Of a stretch of 37,942 nucleotides of DNA, positions 16,338-24,784 are shown piece after piece. Each line of letters opens with the position of its first letter. Position 1 is the stretch's first letter. The DNA comes from H111-94 sp034436045 (GTDB lineage Bacteria > Chloroflexota > Ktedonobacteria > Ktedonobacterales > Ktedonobacteraceae): NCBI GenBank assembly GCA_034436045.1, contig DAOTVZ010000199.1:1-37942 (forward strand). Reading direction: 5' to 3'. Below the pieces are notes generated by a model that saw only the letters and a program-made list of their open reading frames with translations, searched no databases and was not told where the DNA came from. A program made the position numbers and the translations under genes.

Positions 16338-16406
16338 GGGGCGTCATGAATGACGCCCCATGAGCGGATCAAAGGGCGACCAGGGCGTCATGAATGACGC
16401 CCCTAC
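16338..16406. repeat. Minimal copy of the palindromic repeat element
   Basis: Two near-identical palindromes (GGGGCGTCAT-GA-ATGACGCCCC and GGGCGTCAT-GA-ATGACGCCC) 45 bp apart, joined by a spacer containing TGAGCGGA and GGGCGACCA. The right end CCCCTACA is the same as that of the large array at 24785-25188. This looks like the single-unit form of that element. Confidence 0.7.
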
Positions 16407-16450
16407 ATCCATTTCCCCCGCAGGGATAGAGAGTCGGCCTTGATTAAAAC

Positions 16451-16479
16451 TGGAAAGCTGTATTTGATGAGCTTATAAT
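16451..16479 (+). promoter_or_regulatory. Sigma-70-type promoter for the 114-aa protein
   Basis: TGGAAA, 17 nt, perfect TATAAT, 57 bp before the ATG at 16536. Confidence 0.5.
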
Positions 16480-16535
16480 AGATAGCAAACAAGCTCGCGT
16501 GAATACTGGAAAATAAGGAAAGGCAAGGAACATAC

Positions 16536-16880
16536 ATGGATACCACTGTTTCATTGGAATTTTTCTCGGAGTCAAAAGAACATCTCAAAACGTTGGAGCA
16601 TCGTTTGAAGCACGAACACGGTGTATCCGTCGATATGGTTGTGCCAAAAGTCGCCACCGCGCCTGTCCTGATCGCTATTGGCATCAAAGATGATGACGAG
16701 CAGGCGAAGAACACGGCTCAGAGAGTTGCTCGGATCCTCTACCACTTCTTGCATGACGAGGCGGCAGCACAAAAACAACTCTTTTTGCTAACGATAGAGG
16801 GAGAACGCATCGATATCGAGCCTCTCTCCGCCGAGCAGATTGAAGAGATTATTCTCAAAGCGAGAGAGGAAGAGAAATAG
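16536..16880 (+). CDS. Small alpha/beta protein of unknown function (EACC1-like shape)
   Basis: 114 aa; AAGGAAAGG upstream. Predicted order: strand VSLEFF, helix KEHLKTLEHRLKHE, strand VSVDMVVP, hydrophobic VLIAIGI, helix NTAQRVARILYHFLH, strand QLFLLTIEGERIDIEPL, helix AEQIEEIILKAREEE. There is no signal peptide or cysteine. This order, and the final 'V.GE.IDIEPLSxEQI', recall the EACC1 small component of bacterial effector-associated conflict systems, but no caspase, TIR or other effector gene is adjacent and the resemblance is weak. A very strong bidirectional terminator follows. Treat as hypothetical. Confidence 0.6.
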   Translation: MDTTVSLEFFSESKEHLKTLEHRLKHEHGVSVDMVVPKVATAPVLIAIGIKDDDEQAKNTAQRVARILYHFLHDEAAAQKQLFLLTIEGERIDIEPLSAEQIEEIILKAREEEK

Positions 16881-16884
16881 GTAC

Positions 16885-16924
16885 AAGAGCAAGGGGAGTG
16901 AACTTAATCACTCCCCTTGCTCTT
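16885..16924. terminator. Bidirectional terminator, 17-bp perfect stem
   Basis: AAGAGCAAGGGGAGTGA pairs perfectly with TCACTCCCCTTGCTCTT around a 6-nt loop (ACTTAA), between two convergent genes. A short T-run (plus strand) and a short run of T's on the minus strand flank the stem. Confidence 0.85.
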
Positions 16925-16949
16925 TCGAATGTCCCTTCACACGACTACA

Positions 16950-17384
16950 CTACTTAGCATTCACCTTCACGGTGCGGGCCTTCGCATGTTCGGCTTTTGG
17001 CAGATTGAGGGTCAGGATACCGTCACGATAGCTGGCTTCAGCGCGTTCGGAGTTGACCGGAGCGGGCAGTGTAAAGCTCTGCTGATACTGGCCGGACTGG
17101 AAACCCTGCCACAGAGCGGTGGCCCCTTCGGGTACCTGCACATTGGTCTGCCACTTCAGATTCAGCGAGTCTTGTTGCACAGTGATCTCAACATCTTCAG
17201 GACGTACACCAGGCATGGGCATCTGAAGGATGAAGCCCTCATTTGTCTCGAACAGGTTCGCGCCGACGCCGCGTGTAAAGATACTGGCTTGCGGAGAAAT
17301 GAAGCTGTCGGCAAAGAGGCGATCCATTGCCTCGCGCAGAGAGACGACCTCGTTAAACGGATTGTAGCGAGTTACGTTTGCCAT
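16950..17384 (-). CDS. Hsp20-family small heat shock protein
   Basis: 144 aa from the ATG at 17384, chosen over an in-frame GTG at 17393 because AAGGAG sits 8 nt before the ATG and overlaps the GTG position. Short N-terminal arm (ANVTRYNPFNEVVSLREAMDRLF), then an alpha-crystallin domain (about 40-138) with FILQMPMPGVRPEDVEI and the signature DGILTLNLPKAE. It is an ATP-independent holdase that oligomerises in the cytoplasm and keeps unfolding proteins soluble. No CIRCE or clear HAIR operator was found upstream; a -10-like TATACT lies at 17513-17518 on the minus strand without a good -35. Confidence 0.93.
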   Translation of the reverse strand: MANVTRYNPFNEVVSLREAMDRLFADSFISPQASIFTRGVGANLFETNEGFILQMPMPGVRPEDVEITVQQDSLNLKWQTNVQVPEGATALWQGFQSGQYQQSFTLPAPVNSERAEASYRDGILTLNLPKAEHAKARTVKVNAK

Positions 17385-17719
17385 GATAGTCACTCCTTCT
17401 TTCTTATCTATGTTTTCTCAAGTCTTCTATGACTGGTGAACGGAGCAGGTGCGATGTTGTGGTATCTCATCTACCGACTCCTGTTCGTTATCGTTCTCTT
17501 GTTTCTGATCAAAGTATAGCCCCCCTTGTGTTAGAGTAACGTAAGCGAAGTGTAAGAATTTTGTTAGAAATTTTGATAGAATTATTGTCATACTTTGATA
17601 GTATGCAGTGAAACATGGAGGCAAGGCATGCGATGCGTTGTTCGCTCTCGACGGCATAGAGAGATTCTGTTAGAATGTTCCCAAGCTGTAAATTCATAAA
17701 CAGGGAGGAAAATGCCGAC
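17385..17719. other. Divergent intergenic region hsp20-tyrS
   Basis: 335 bp with an AT-rich core at about 17545-17600. No T-box leader (no AGGGTGGNACCGCG-like element), CIRCE or terminator recognised. The tyrS RBS GGGAGG is at 17703-17708. Confidence 0.4.
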
Positions 17720-18955
17720 GTGACGGTGGAACAGAAACCAATGGCAAAGGATATTGATTACGTTTTGAAAAGGGGAGTGGCGCTGGTCGAGAAGGAGGCC
17801 GACCTGCGCCGTATGCTGCTGGAGGGCAATAAGGGACAGCCACTGAGGGTCAAACTGGGGGTCGATCCGACGCACTATGATCTTACGATTGGGCATGCCG
17901 TTGTCTTCCGCAAGCTGCGCCAGTTTCAGAAGCTGGGCCACAAAGCCGTTGTGGTGATCGGCGACTGGACGGCGCGCCTGGGTGATCCGAGTGGACGTGA
18001 GGAGGCACGTAAGCCACTTAGCGAAGAGCAGGTAAAGGCCAATGCTGCCACCTATCTAGATCAATTTTTCAGAATCGTCGATCCGCAGCAGACGGAGGTA
18101 CGCTGGCAGCACGAGTGGTTCGATAGCTTTACGCTGGCGGATGCCATCAAGCTCCTGGGTCACAAGACGGTGGCACGCATGCTGGAGCGCGATGATTTCT
18201 CTAAACGCTACAAAAGCGGTGTGGAAATCTACCTGTCGGAGTTTATGTATCCGCTCTTGCAGGGCTACGACTCGGTAGCATTGCGGGCCGATGTCGAGTT
18301 GGGGGGCACCGACCAGACCTTCAATCTGCTGGTGGGACGCGAACTACAGCCGGTCTTCGGGCAGCCGCCGCAGCAAATCTTGACTATGCACCTGATTGTC
18401 GGGCTGGATGGGGCCAAGAAGATGGGCAAGTCGCTGGATAACTATATCGCCATGACGGCTCCGGCTAATGATATGTATGGCAAGCTGATGTCGCTGCCCG
18501 ACCATGCCATGCGCTCCTACTTTGAGGCCCTGACCGACGTAGAAGATGCCGAACTGGATGAGTTTGAACGAGGCATGAAGGCTGGCACGCTGAATCCACG
18601 CGACGTGAAGCGTCGCATGGCACGTGAGATCGTCACCGTCTTCCATAACGCTGAGGCGGCGGCCCAGGCGGAGGAAGCTTTTATCCGGCAATTTTCCGAG
18701 CGCAAATTGCCTGTTGATATTCCTGAGTACAAGTTGAGCGAGCCAACCGATGTGGCGGTTCTCTTCGTAGATGCCGGTCTGGCGAAGAGCCGCAACGAGG
18801 TGCGTCGCATCATCAAGGAAGGCGGGTTTGCGATCTATCCGCAAGGCGAGGAGAGCCAGGAAGAGCGTATTACCGACGAGATGTATGTCGTGCCGGTGCA
18901 GGACGGCATGATCTTACGGTTGGGCAAACGCAAGTACCTGAGAATCCGTGCCTGA
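17720..18955 (+). CDS. tyrS: Tyrosyl-tRNA synthetase
   Basis: 411 aa from the GTG at 17720, which lies 11 nt after GGGAGG; an in-frame ATG at 17675 would place that RBS inside the gene. Class Ic Rossmann catalytic domain: LGVDPTHYDLTIGHAV (HIGH equivalent TIGH at 56-59), GDWTARLGDPSGR, a tyrosine-binding region with GGTDQTFNLLVGR, then KKMGKSLDNYI (KMSKS loop). The C-terminal S4 RNA-binding domain (about 345-410) contains VDAGLAKSRNEVRRIIKEGG. This is the TyrZ/Thermus-like branch judging from the DPSGR and KS motifs. It charges tRNA-Tyr. First gene of a tyrS-mtnP-recD2 run in one direction. Confidence 0.95.
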   Translation: MTVEQKPMAKDIDYVLKRGVALVEKEADLRRMLLEGNKGQPLRVKLGVDPTHYDLTIGHAVVFRKLRQFQKLGHKAVVVIGDWTARLGDPSGREEARKPLSEEQVKANAATYLDQFFRIVDPQQTEVRWQHEWFDSFTLADAIKLLGHKTVARMLERDDFSKRYKSGVEIYLSEFMYPLLQGYDSVALRADVELGGTDQTFNLLVGRELQPVFGQPPQQILTMHLIVGLDGAKKMGKSLDNYIAMTAPANDMYGKLMSLPDHAMRSYFEALTDVEDAELDEFERGMKAGTLNPRDVKRRMAREIVTVFHNAEAAAQAEEAFIRQFSERKLPVDIPEYKLSEPTDVAVLFVDAGLAKSRNEVRRIIKEGGFAIYPQGEESQEERITDEMYVVPVQDGMILRLGKRKYLRIRA

Positions 18956-18991
18956 TCTCCGCATTTTGTGGTATCGTAATCATGAGGTAGA

Positions 18992-19070
18992 GGTGCAATG
19001 CTTATCAGCACTGCACCGACGCCGGAGGCGGCAAAACGTACATGTAGTGATATCCCTGATGAGTATCAGG
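18992..19070 (+). other. Two hairpins in the tyrS-mtnP spacer
   Basis: Hairpin 1 (18992-19017): GGTGCA-a-TGC, loop TTATCA, GCA-c-TGCACC. Hairpin 2 (19055-19070): CCTGAT, loop GAGT, ATCAGG. Neither has a T-run. They may stabilise or process the mRNA between the two genes; no known riboswitch consensus was recognised. Confidence 0.4.
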
Positions 19071-19108
19071 TCTGGTAAAGTATTACGTCCATCGAGGAGG
19101 TTTCGCGC

Positions 19109-19984
19109 ATGGCGCAGGCAAAGATTGGTGTGATCGGCGGCAGCGGTCTGTATCATATGGCAGACATGACCGATATAGAAGAGGTCAAAGTGCAGACTCC
19201 GTTTGGTGATCCTAGCGATGTGATTACCGTCGGTAAAGTCAATGGCGTAGCGATGGCCTTTCTGCCCAGGCATGGGCGTGGGCATCGCATCAGTCCGAGC
19301 GAGATTCCGGTGCGCGCCAACATCTGGGCCTTGAAGAGCCTGGGCGTGGAATGGGTGATCTCCGTCAGCGCTGTCGGTAGTCTGCGCGAAGATATTGCTC
19401 CACGCGATCTGGTCATTCCCGACCAGTTGTTTGATCGCACCAAAAGCCGTGTTAATAGCTTTTTTGAAGGTGGATTGGTCGTACACTGCACCTTTGCCGA
19501 GCCTTTTTGTCCCACGCTGAGCGGCCTGCTTGTGGAAGCAGCGCAAGGTCTGGGAGATGTCAGGGTGCATGTGGGTGGCACGTATGTCTGCATGGAGGGG
19601 CCGCTGTTCTCCACAAAGGCCGAGTCGGGTGTGTACCGCAAACTTGGCATGGACATCATCGGTATGACTGCCTTGCCGGAGGCGAAACTGGCACGCGAGG
19701 CCGAGCTATGCTATGCTATCATTGCCTGCGTTACCGATTACGATAGCTGGCACGAGACCGAAGAGCCGGTGACGGTTGAAATGGTGATCGGCAATCTGAG
19801 CGCCAACGTGGCGAACGCGCAACGCATCTTGCAAGGCGTCGCCCAGCATATACCCACAGACCGTTCCGCACTCTCTTGCGGCTGTGCGAGCGCGTTAGCC
19901 ACCTCGATCATTACCGACCTAAAATTTATACCCGCCGATGTTAAGGAGCGCTATAGCCTGCTTGTAGGCAAGTATCTTTCTTAG
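19109..19984 (+). CDS. mtnP: S-methyl-5'-thioadenosine phosphorylase
   Basis: 291 aa; GAGGAGG before the ATG. PNP/MTAP family: phosphate-binding GVIGGSGLY (residues 6-14) and LPRHGRGH (about 53-60), RANIWALKSLGVEWVISVSAVGSL, the substrate-site MEGPLFSTKAES, GMTALPEAKLAREAELCYA, and DYDSW, which together point to MTAP rather than plain purine nucleoside phosphorylase. It splits methylthioadenosine with phosphate to adenine and methylthioribose-1-phosphate, the first step of methionine salvage after polyamine synthesis. No other mtn genes are adjacent; its neighbours are tyrS and recD2. Confidence 0.93.
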   Translation: MAQAKIGVIGGSGLYHMADMTDIEEVKVQTPFGDPSDVITVGKVNGVAMAFLPRHGRGHRISPSEIPVRANIWALKSLGVEWVISVSAVGSLREDIAPRDLVIPDQLFDRTKSRVNSFFEGGLVVHCTFAEPFCPTLSGLLVEAAQGLGDVRVHVGGTYVCMEGPLFSTKAESGVYRKLGMDIIGMTALPEAKLAREAELCYAIIACVTDYDSWHETEEPVTVEMVIGNLSANVANAQRILQGVAQHIPTDRSALSCGCASALATSIITDLKFIPADVKERYSLLVGKYLS

Positions 19985-20037
19985 CGTGCTGGTGTTGGTG
20001 CTTCCAAGACTTGTCTACTGGAATAGAATAGATTACT

Positions 20038-22401
20038 ATGCCAACGCTTGAGGGGTCTGTCGAAAATATTGTCTTTCGCAATGAGGATAATCACTATACC
20101 GTAGCACGTTTTCGCCCGAATGACAGTGGGCGGCTCTTCCATGATGATCTGATGACGATTGTGGGTATCATGCCCGGCATTCAGATCGGCGAACTGCTCT
20201 CTGTCGAGGGGACGTGGGAGAATGACCCGCGCTACGGCACGCAACTGCATGTCACTAGCTTTACACAGCGTCTGCCTGCCTCGCGTGAGGGTATCATCCG
20301 TTACCTCAGTTCTGGCCTGATTAAAGGTATCGGGCCTAAGAAGGCCAAATTGATAGTCGATCACTTTGGTGAGCAGACGCTGGCGATTATCGAGCAGCAG
20401 CCGGAGCGTCTGAGCGAGGTAAAGGGCATCGGGGCCAGAGACCGCTCGGCGATTGAGAAGGCGTGGCAGGAGCAGACGGAGATCAAAGAACTGCACCTTT
20501 TTTTGCAGTCGCACGAAGTCTCGATGAATATTGCTACGCGCATCTACAAACAGTATGGCAAAGACTCGATCAAGGTGGTGCGCGAAAATCCCTATCAACT
20601 GGCGCAAGATGTGCATGGCATCGGTTTTCGCACCGCCGATGATATTGCCATCAAGCTTGGTTTACCGCGCGATAGCGTACCGCGCCTGGCGACTGGCCTC
20701 AAATATGTGCTGACACAGGCCGCGAACGAAAATGGCCATTGCTTTCTGCTGGAAAATCAACTGTTGTCGCTGGCGGCCACCATCCTGGAAACGCCACGCG
20801 AGGCGCTCTTGCCCGCGCTGGAGCAGTTGCGCGGCGAAAAGGATATTTTCGTTGAACCACCCCTACAATTTGGCTTACCATCCTCACGTGCGACTCTCCA
20901 TCTCAATGATAATGATATCGAGACGGAGAACGAGATAGAACCGGGCGAAGACGGTGTAACTGCTGAGGTAGACGATGTTCAAACGCAGAATAGAATCTAT
21001 TTCGCGCCTTTCTGGTATGCCGAAAATGGCTCGGCACGTCTGCTTCGGCGTCTGATGCTCTCGCCCAGCGAGTTGCCCCCCACGAGCATCCAGCAATGGG
21101 AGGTGGTCTTTGCCCGTCTCAAGGAGCGTGGCCTGCAACTGACCGAGATGCAGCGCGAGGCCTTGCAGATGGCCTATAACCACAAGGTCTGTATCCTGAC
21201 CGGCGGCCCCGGCACCGGCAAATCGACCTCTCTGCGTGCCTTGTTAATGTTGTTGCGCTCGCGTAAGGTCGATTTCGCCCTGGCGGCCCCGACGGGCCGG
21301 GCCGCCAAACGTTTGACCGAGGCGACAGGCAGAGAGGCCAAAACGCTGCACCGCCTGTTAGAGTATGTGCCGCACGATAACAGCTATCAGCGCAACGAAG
21401 AGAATCCATTACCTTACCAGTTCGTGATTGTCGATGAGTTTTCGATGGTAGACATCTTGCTCTTCTATCATCTGCTCAAGGCCCTCTCACCAAAGGCTCA
21501 TCTCTTGCTCGTGGGAGATGCCGACCAGTTGCCCTCTGTTGGCCCCGGTAACGTATTGCGTGACCTGTTGCGTAGCGAGTCGATCCCCACCGTACATCTG
21601 GTAGAGTTATTTCGGCAGGCAAAAGAGAGCAGGATTGTGGTCAATGCGCACCGCATTAATACTGGCCAGCTTCCCAGTCTGCACAATGACGTGAAGAGCG
21701 ATTTCTTTTTCCTCAACCCGTATAAAGATAAGGCCGCATTTGAAGAAAATCCTCAGCTTTTACAGCAGTTGATTGTTGATCTGGTGTCACACCGCCTGCC
21801 TGCACGTTATCACTTTAATCCCATGACGGACATACAGGTATTGTCTCCTATGTACAAAGGAGCAGTGGGTGTCGATAACCTGAATACGGAGTTGCAGGCA
21901 CGGCTCAATCCGCCACCAAAAGCGCAGGTGGAATGGTCCGGGCGCGTCTTTCGCGTGGGCGACAAGGTGATGCAGTTGCGCAATAATTACGACAAGGGCG
22001 TCTTTAACGGTGACGTAGGCTGGATTCGTGAAATTAATAGAGAAGGTGCCACGGTGATTGTCGAGTTTGTCGAAGAGGCTGGCCCGCTACATGTACAATA
22101 TGAATTTCATGAACTGGACGAACTGGTGCTGGCCTATGCCGTCACGGTACATAAGAGCCAAGGCAGCGAGTATCCGGCAGTGATCATTCCTCTGGTGCTA
22201 CAACATCGTATGCTCCTACAACGCAACCTGCTCTACACCGCGATTACACGCGCTAAAAGGCTCTGTGTGCTGGTTGGGCAACCCCGCGCTCTGGAGATCA
22301 CGGTAAGAAATGACCACGTGGCCTTACGCAATACCGGTCTGGCTGAGCGTTTGTTGTTAATGAATATGGCGAACGGCGCAGGGCTGTTTCAGGGCCAGTG
22401 A
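20038..22401 (+). CDS. recD2: RecD2-type 5'-3' DNA helicase
   Basis: 787 aa. N-terminal OB-like domain, then tandem helix-hairpin-helix motifs (GIGPKKAKLI, VKGIGARDRSAIEK; about residues 100-145), which distinguish RecD2 from RecBCD-type RecD. Superfamily 1B helicase core: Walker A GGPGTGKST (about 389), LAAPTGRAAKRL, DEFSMVD (Walker B), LVGDADQLPSVGPG (motif III), LFRQ (motif IV), and C-terminal VHKSQGSEYP with LLYTAITRAK. An acidic, low-complexity insertion (about 288-318) separates the N-terminal part from the motor. It acts in DNA repair without RecBC partners. RBS weak; it starts 53 bp after mtnP. Confidence 0.92.
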   Translation: MPTLEGSVENIVFRNEDNHYTVARFRPNDSGRLFHDDLMTIVGIMPGIQIGELLSVEGTWENDPRYGTQLHVTSFTQRLPASREGIIRYLSSGLIKGIGPKKAKLIVDHFGEQTLAIIEQQPERLSEVKGIGARDRSAIEKAWQEQTEIKELHLFLQSHEVSMNIATRIYKQYGKDSIKVVRENPYQLAQDVHGIGFRTADDIAIKLGLPRDSVPRLATGLKYVLTQAANENGHCFLLENQLLSLAATILETPREALLPALEQLRGEKDIFVEPPLQFGLPSSRATLHLNDNDIETENEIEPGEDGVTAEVDDVQTQNRIYFAPFWYAENGSARLLRRLMLSPSELPPTSIQQWEVVFARLKERGLQLTEMQREALQMAYNHKVCILTGGPGTGKSTSLRALLMLLRSRKVDFALAAPTGRAAKRLTEATGREAKTLHRLLEYVPHDNSYQRNEENPLPYQFVIVDEFSMVDILLFYHLLKALSPKAHLLLVGDADQLPSVGPGNVLRDLLRSESIPTVHLVELFRQAKESRIVVNAHRINTGQLPSLHNDVKSDFFFLNPYKDKAAFEENPQLLQQLIVDLVSHRLPARYHFNPMTDIQVLSPMYKGAVGVDNLNTELQARLNPPPKAQVEWSGRVFRVGDKVMQLRNNYDKGVFNGDVGWIREINREGATVIVEFVEEAGPLHVQYEFHELDELVLAYAVTVHKSQGSEYPAVIIPLVLQHRMLLQRNLLYTAITRAKRLCVLVGQPRALEITVRNDHVALRNTGLAERLLLMNMANGAGLFQGQ

Positions 22402-22446
22402 AGTATCCTGCTGGAAAGATAGGGCGAGCGCAATGAGCAAGAATGC

Positions 22447-23478
22447 TTAGACGTTGGGATGAGCATCAGGTAAATTGCCAATATCTATCTCAAGACGCTC
22501 TTCTGCCTCATTCCATCTCGTTGCCGTTTGCAACTGCGCACATCGTCTCTGCATGCCTCTGACAATCTCAAGGCACTCATGATTTCTTGCACGTCTTGCC
22601 TGAAAATGGCGAATCACCGTTGGATATAGGAGGAGACGTGAAGATGTCGTCCCCGTTAGCTCAATGAGAAATAAGAAACTCTGATCATTGCGCTCAATCT
22701 CATCGACGGCATAGTCATCGATAAAATCGCCTGCACAATAGATGATGGGCTTGTTCTTGTACACTTCGATGCCACGCACAATATGACCAGAATGCCCAAA
22801 AACTAAGTCTGCTCCATGATCGATCAAGGCATGAGCAAACGGTTTATGGGCGGCAGGAGGGATATAGCCCCAATTGGGACCCCAGTGCAGAGAGACGATA
22901 AGGTAGGCAACTTCTGTCCTGGTTCGTTGCACGACCTCGAAGAGCCGGTGAGCCTGCTTATCCTGCACGCGAATGGGCACGTGCCAGACCCCAGGACGCC
23001 TCTCAGATGCTGCCCAGGCCGGTTCGTTGTCTGTACAGGCAAGGAAGCCGAGCTTCCTTCCTTTTACTTCCCATATAGCTCGTTCAGATGCTTTCTTCAA
23101 TGTCATGCCTGCTCCCGCGTAATGAATACCTGCTTGTTCTAAATGATGCATCATCTCAAAAAGCCCTTCATAGCCAAAATCCAGGACATGGTTGTTTGCC
23201 AGTGAGACGGCATCAATGTGGGCGGCGGTGAGGACAGCTACATTTTTGGCATCTGATCGAAAATGAAACGCTTTGGGGGTGGCAGACCAGGGTGTTCCTC
23301 GGTCTGCGATCACACATTCCAGATTACAGAGATGCACATCTGCCTGGTGGAAGAGCGGCAGTGTATCTCCCCAGGGATATACTGAAGGCTCGACTTTGAG
23401 TACCTCATTAACGAGCCGTCCGACCATAACATCGCCCACCAGCAGCAGTTTCAAGGACTCGCCATTCTGCATCTTCAT
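22447..23478 (-). CDS. CapA-family protein (PGA_cap metallophosphatase fold)
   Basis: 343 aa from the ATG at 23478, which has GGAG about 11 nt upstream. The frame extends to a GTG at 23568, which would coincide with the predicted transcription start of the promoter at 23575-23603 (a leaderless alternative). Calcineurin-like fold of the CapA/PgsA group: LLLVGDVMVGR near the start, NLECVIAD, VSLANNHVLDFG, LHWGPNW, DLVFGHSGHIVRGIEVYKNKPIIYCAGDFIDD. CapA proteins are tied to poly-gamma-glutamate capsules, but this one lacks a signal peptide or anchor and has no capB/capC neighbours, so a cytosolic phosphoesterase role is as likely. Confidence 0.83.
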   Translation of the reverse strand: MKMQNGESLKLLLVGDVMVGRLVNEVLKVEPSVYPWGDTLPLFHQADVHLCNLECVIADRGTPWSATPKAFHFRSDAKNVAVLTAAHIDAVSLANNHVLDFGYEGLFEMMHHLEQAGIHYAGAGMTLKKASERAIWEVKGRKLGFLACTDNEPAWAASERRPGVWHVPIRVQDKQAHRLFEVVQRTRTEVAYLIVSLHWGPNWGYIPPAAHKPFAHALIDHGADLVFGHSGHIVRGIEVYKNKPIIYCAGDFIDDYAVDEIERNDQSFLFLIELTGTTSSRLLLYPTVIRHFQARRARNHECLEIVRGMQRRCAQLQTATRWNEAEERLEIDIGNLPDAHPNV

Positions 23479-23574
23479 CTGTTCTACCACTCCAATGCGG
23501 CGATCTGTGCAAATGGACGCATAGTACTGATGACCTCTCCTCGTGAGCAGGAGTGTTCTTCCTCCCACCCAATC

Positions 23575-23603
23575 AGTATAGAGCCTTCCCCCGTCAACTG
23601 CAA
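23575..23603 (-). promoter_or_regulatory. Promoter for the CapA-like gene
   Basis: On the minus strand TTGCAG, 17 nt, TATACT. The expected +1 falls at about 23568, on the upstream in-frame GTG. Confidence 0.5.
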
Positions 23604-23780
23604 TCAGAACTGTATTATGAGGTGTGCGCTCACCCTGGAACAGCTTAACGGAAGCTTGTACAAATCCGACCTCTGAAGTAGAATATAGATAGCAAAAACT
23701 TTGTTCTAGTCAACAGAGTATTTTCTGAGGCTAGTGGACTATGCTATGCCTCCAATGCCTGGTTCTCACATTGTAGCAAG

Positions 23781-23810
23781 TTGCGGCTGCTGAACGCTAC
23801 AACATATCAT
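23781..23810 (+). promoter_or_regulatory. Possible promoter for the sulfurtransferase
   Basis: TTGCGG, 18 nt, TATCAT, 28 bp before the ATG at 23838. Moderate match only. Confidence 0.35.
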
Positions 23811-23837
23811 ATTGTATATCAGGAAGGGTTAGTGTTT

Positions 23838-24719
23838 ATGTCTGGAACAGAAGCTACCACTTCAAGTATGGCGTCGGCATCGGGGTATGTACACCCTGAA
23901 GTGCTGGTTGAGACGGACTGGGTGGAGCAGCATCTAAACGATACTGGTGTTCGCCTCATTGAGGCTGATGAAGACGTGTTGCTCTACGAGATTGGGCATA
24001 TTCCTGGGGCCGTGAAATTAGACTGGCATGTCGATGTGCAGGATAAGATGACGCGTGATTTCATCAATCCGCACGAGTTTGAGCAGTTGATGAGTCGCTG
24101 GGGCATCAGCAATGATACCATGATTGTGCTGTATGGAGACAAGAACAACTGGTATGCCTGCTACTCGTTCTGGTTGTTTAGCATGTACGGCCACAGGAAT
24201 ATGAAGATCATGAATGGAGGACGTACCAAGTGGGAGGCAGAGAAGCGGCCGATGACGAAAGAAGTGCCGCACTATGCCCCCACGAGCTATCATGTTCACA
24301 CGGTAGACGAGAGCATTCGTGCTTTCCGCGATGATGTGCTGGCCGGTTTGAAGAATCCTGAGCGTCGCCTTGTCGATGTGCGCTCGCCACAGGAATATAC
24401 CGGCGAGTTGATCCACATGGTCAACTATCCGCAGGAGGGCGCGCAACGCGGTGGCCATATTCCAGGTGCAAAGAATATTCCCTGGGCAATGGCAGCTAAT
24501 CCCGATGGCACCTTCAAGTCAGCCGAAGAACTGCGTCAGATTTACATGGGTAATGACATTACGCCGGACAAAGATGTGATCTCGTATTGTCGTATCGGTG
24601 AGCGTTCCGCCCACACGTGGTTTGTACTGACACAACTGCTGGGCTATCCGCGCGTGCGCAACTATGACGGCTCCTGGACGGAGTGGGGCAATGTTGTTCG
24701 CGCGCCAATCGAGAAATAA
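23838..24719 (+). CDS. Two-domain rhodanese (thiosulfate/3-mercaptopyruvate sulfurtransferase)
   Basis: 293 aa from the ATG at 23838, with AGGAAGGG upstream; an earlier in-frame start has no RBS. It contains two rhodanese domains. The N-terminal one (about 20-140) is inactive: HIPGAVKLDWHVDVQ and an acidic or neutral residue in place of the Cys. The C-terminal one (about 165-290) has RLVDVRSPQEYTGE, GHIPGAKNIPW and the active loop CRIGERS with the catalytic Cys. It moves sulfane sulfur from thiosulfate or mercaptopyruvate to cyanide or protein acceptors. The next gene on the strand is an Fe-S scaffold, so sulfur supply for cluster assembly is plausible, though cysteine desulfurase is the usual donor. 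Confidence 0.9.
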   Translation: MSGTEATTSSMASASGYVHPEVLVETDWVEQHLNDTGVRLIEADEDVLLYEIGHIPGAVKLDWHVDVQDKMTRDFINPHEFEQLMSRWGISNDTMIVLYGDKNNWYACYSFWLFSMYGHRNMKIMNGGRTKWEAEKRPMTKEVPHYAPTSYHVHTVDESIRAFRDDVLAGLKNPERRLVDVRSPQEYTGELIHMVNYPQEGAQRGGHIPGAKNIPWAMAANPDGTFKSAEELRQIYMGNDITPDKDVISYCRIGERSAHTWFVLTQLLGYPRVRNYDGSWTEWGNVVRAPIEK

Positions 24720-24784
24720 TGGACACAATCACAGGGGACGTGATGATGGATTTTTCCAAACAAAACCGGCAATGGTACCATCCC

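Larger units (their letters stand above)
16192..16535. other. Intergenic region with repeat element and promoter
   Basis: About 344 bp. It contains the two-palindrome repeat element (16338-16405) and the TATAAT promoter (16451-16479) listed separately. Nothing else recognised. Confidence 0.4.

Noticed and set aside
17400..17719. T-box leader for tyrS
   Set aside because: No AGGGTGGNACCGCG-like antiterminator sequence or terminator was found upstream of the gene.
19055..19090. Hammerhead ribozyme suggested by CTGATGAG before mtnP
   Set aside because: The needed CGAAA core segment and the third stem are absent; the sequence simply folds as a short hairpin.
20884..21183. Minus-strand ORFs within recD2 and similar long antisense frames elsewhere
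   Set aside because: They lie wholly opposite a well-supported gene, lack ribosome-binding sites and show no family motifs.
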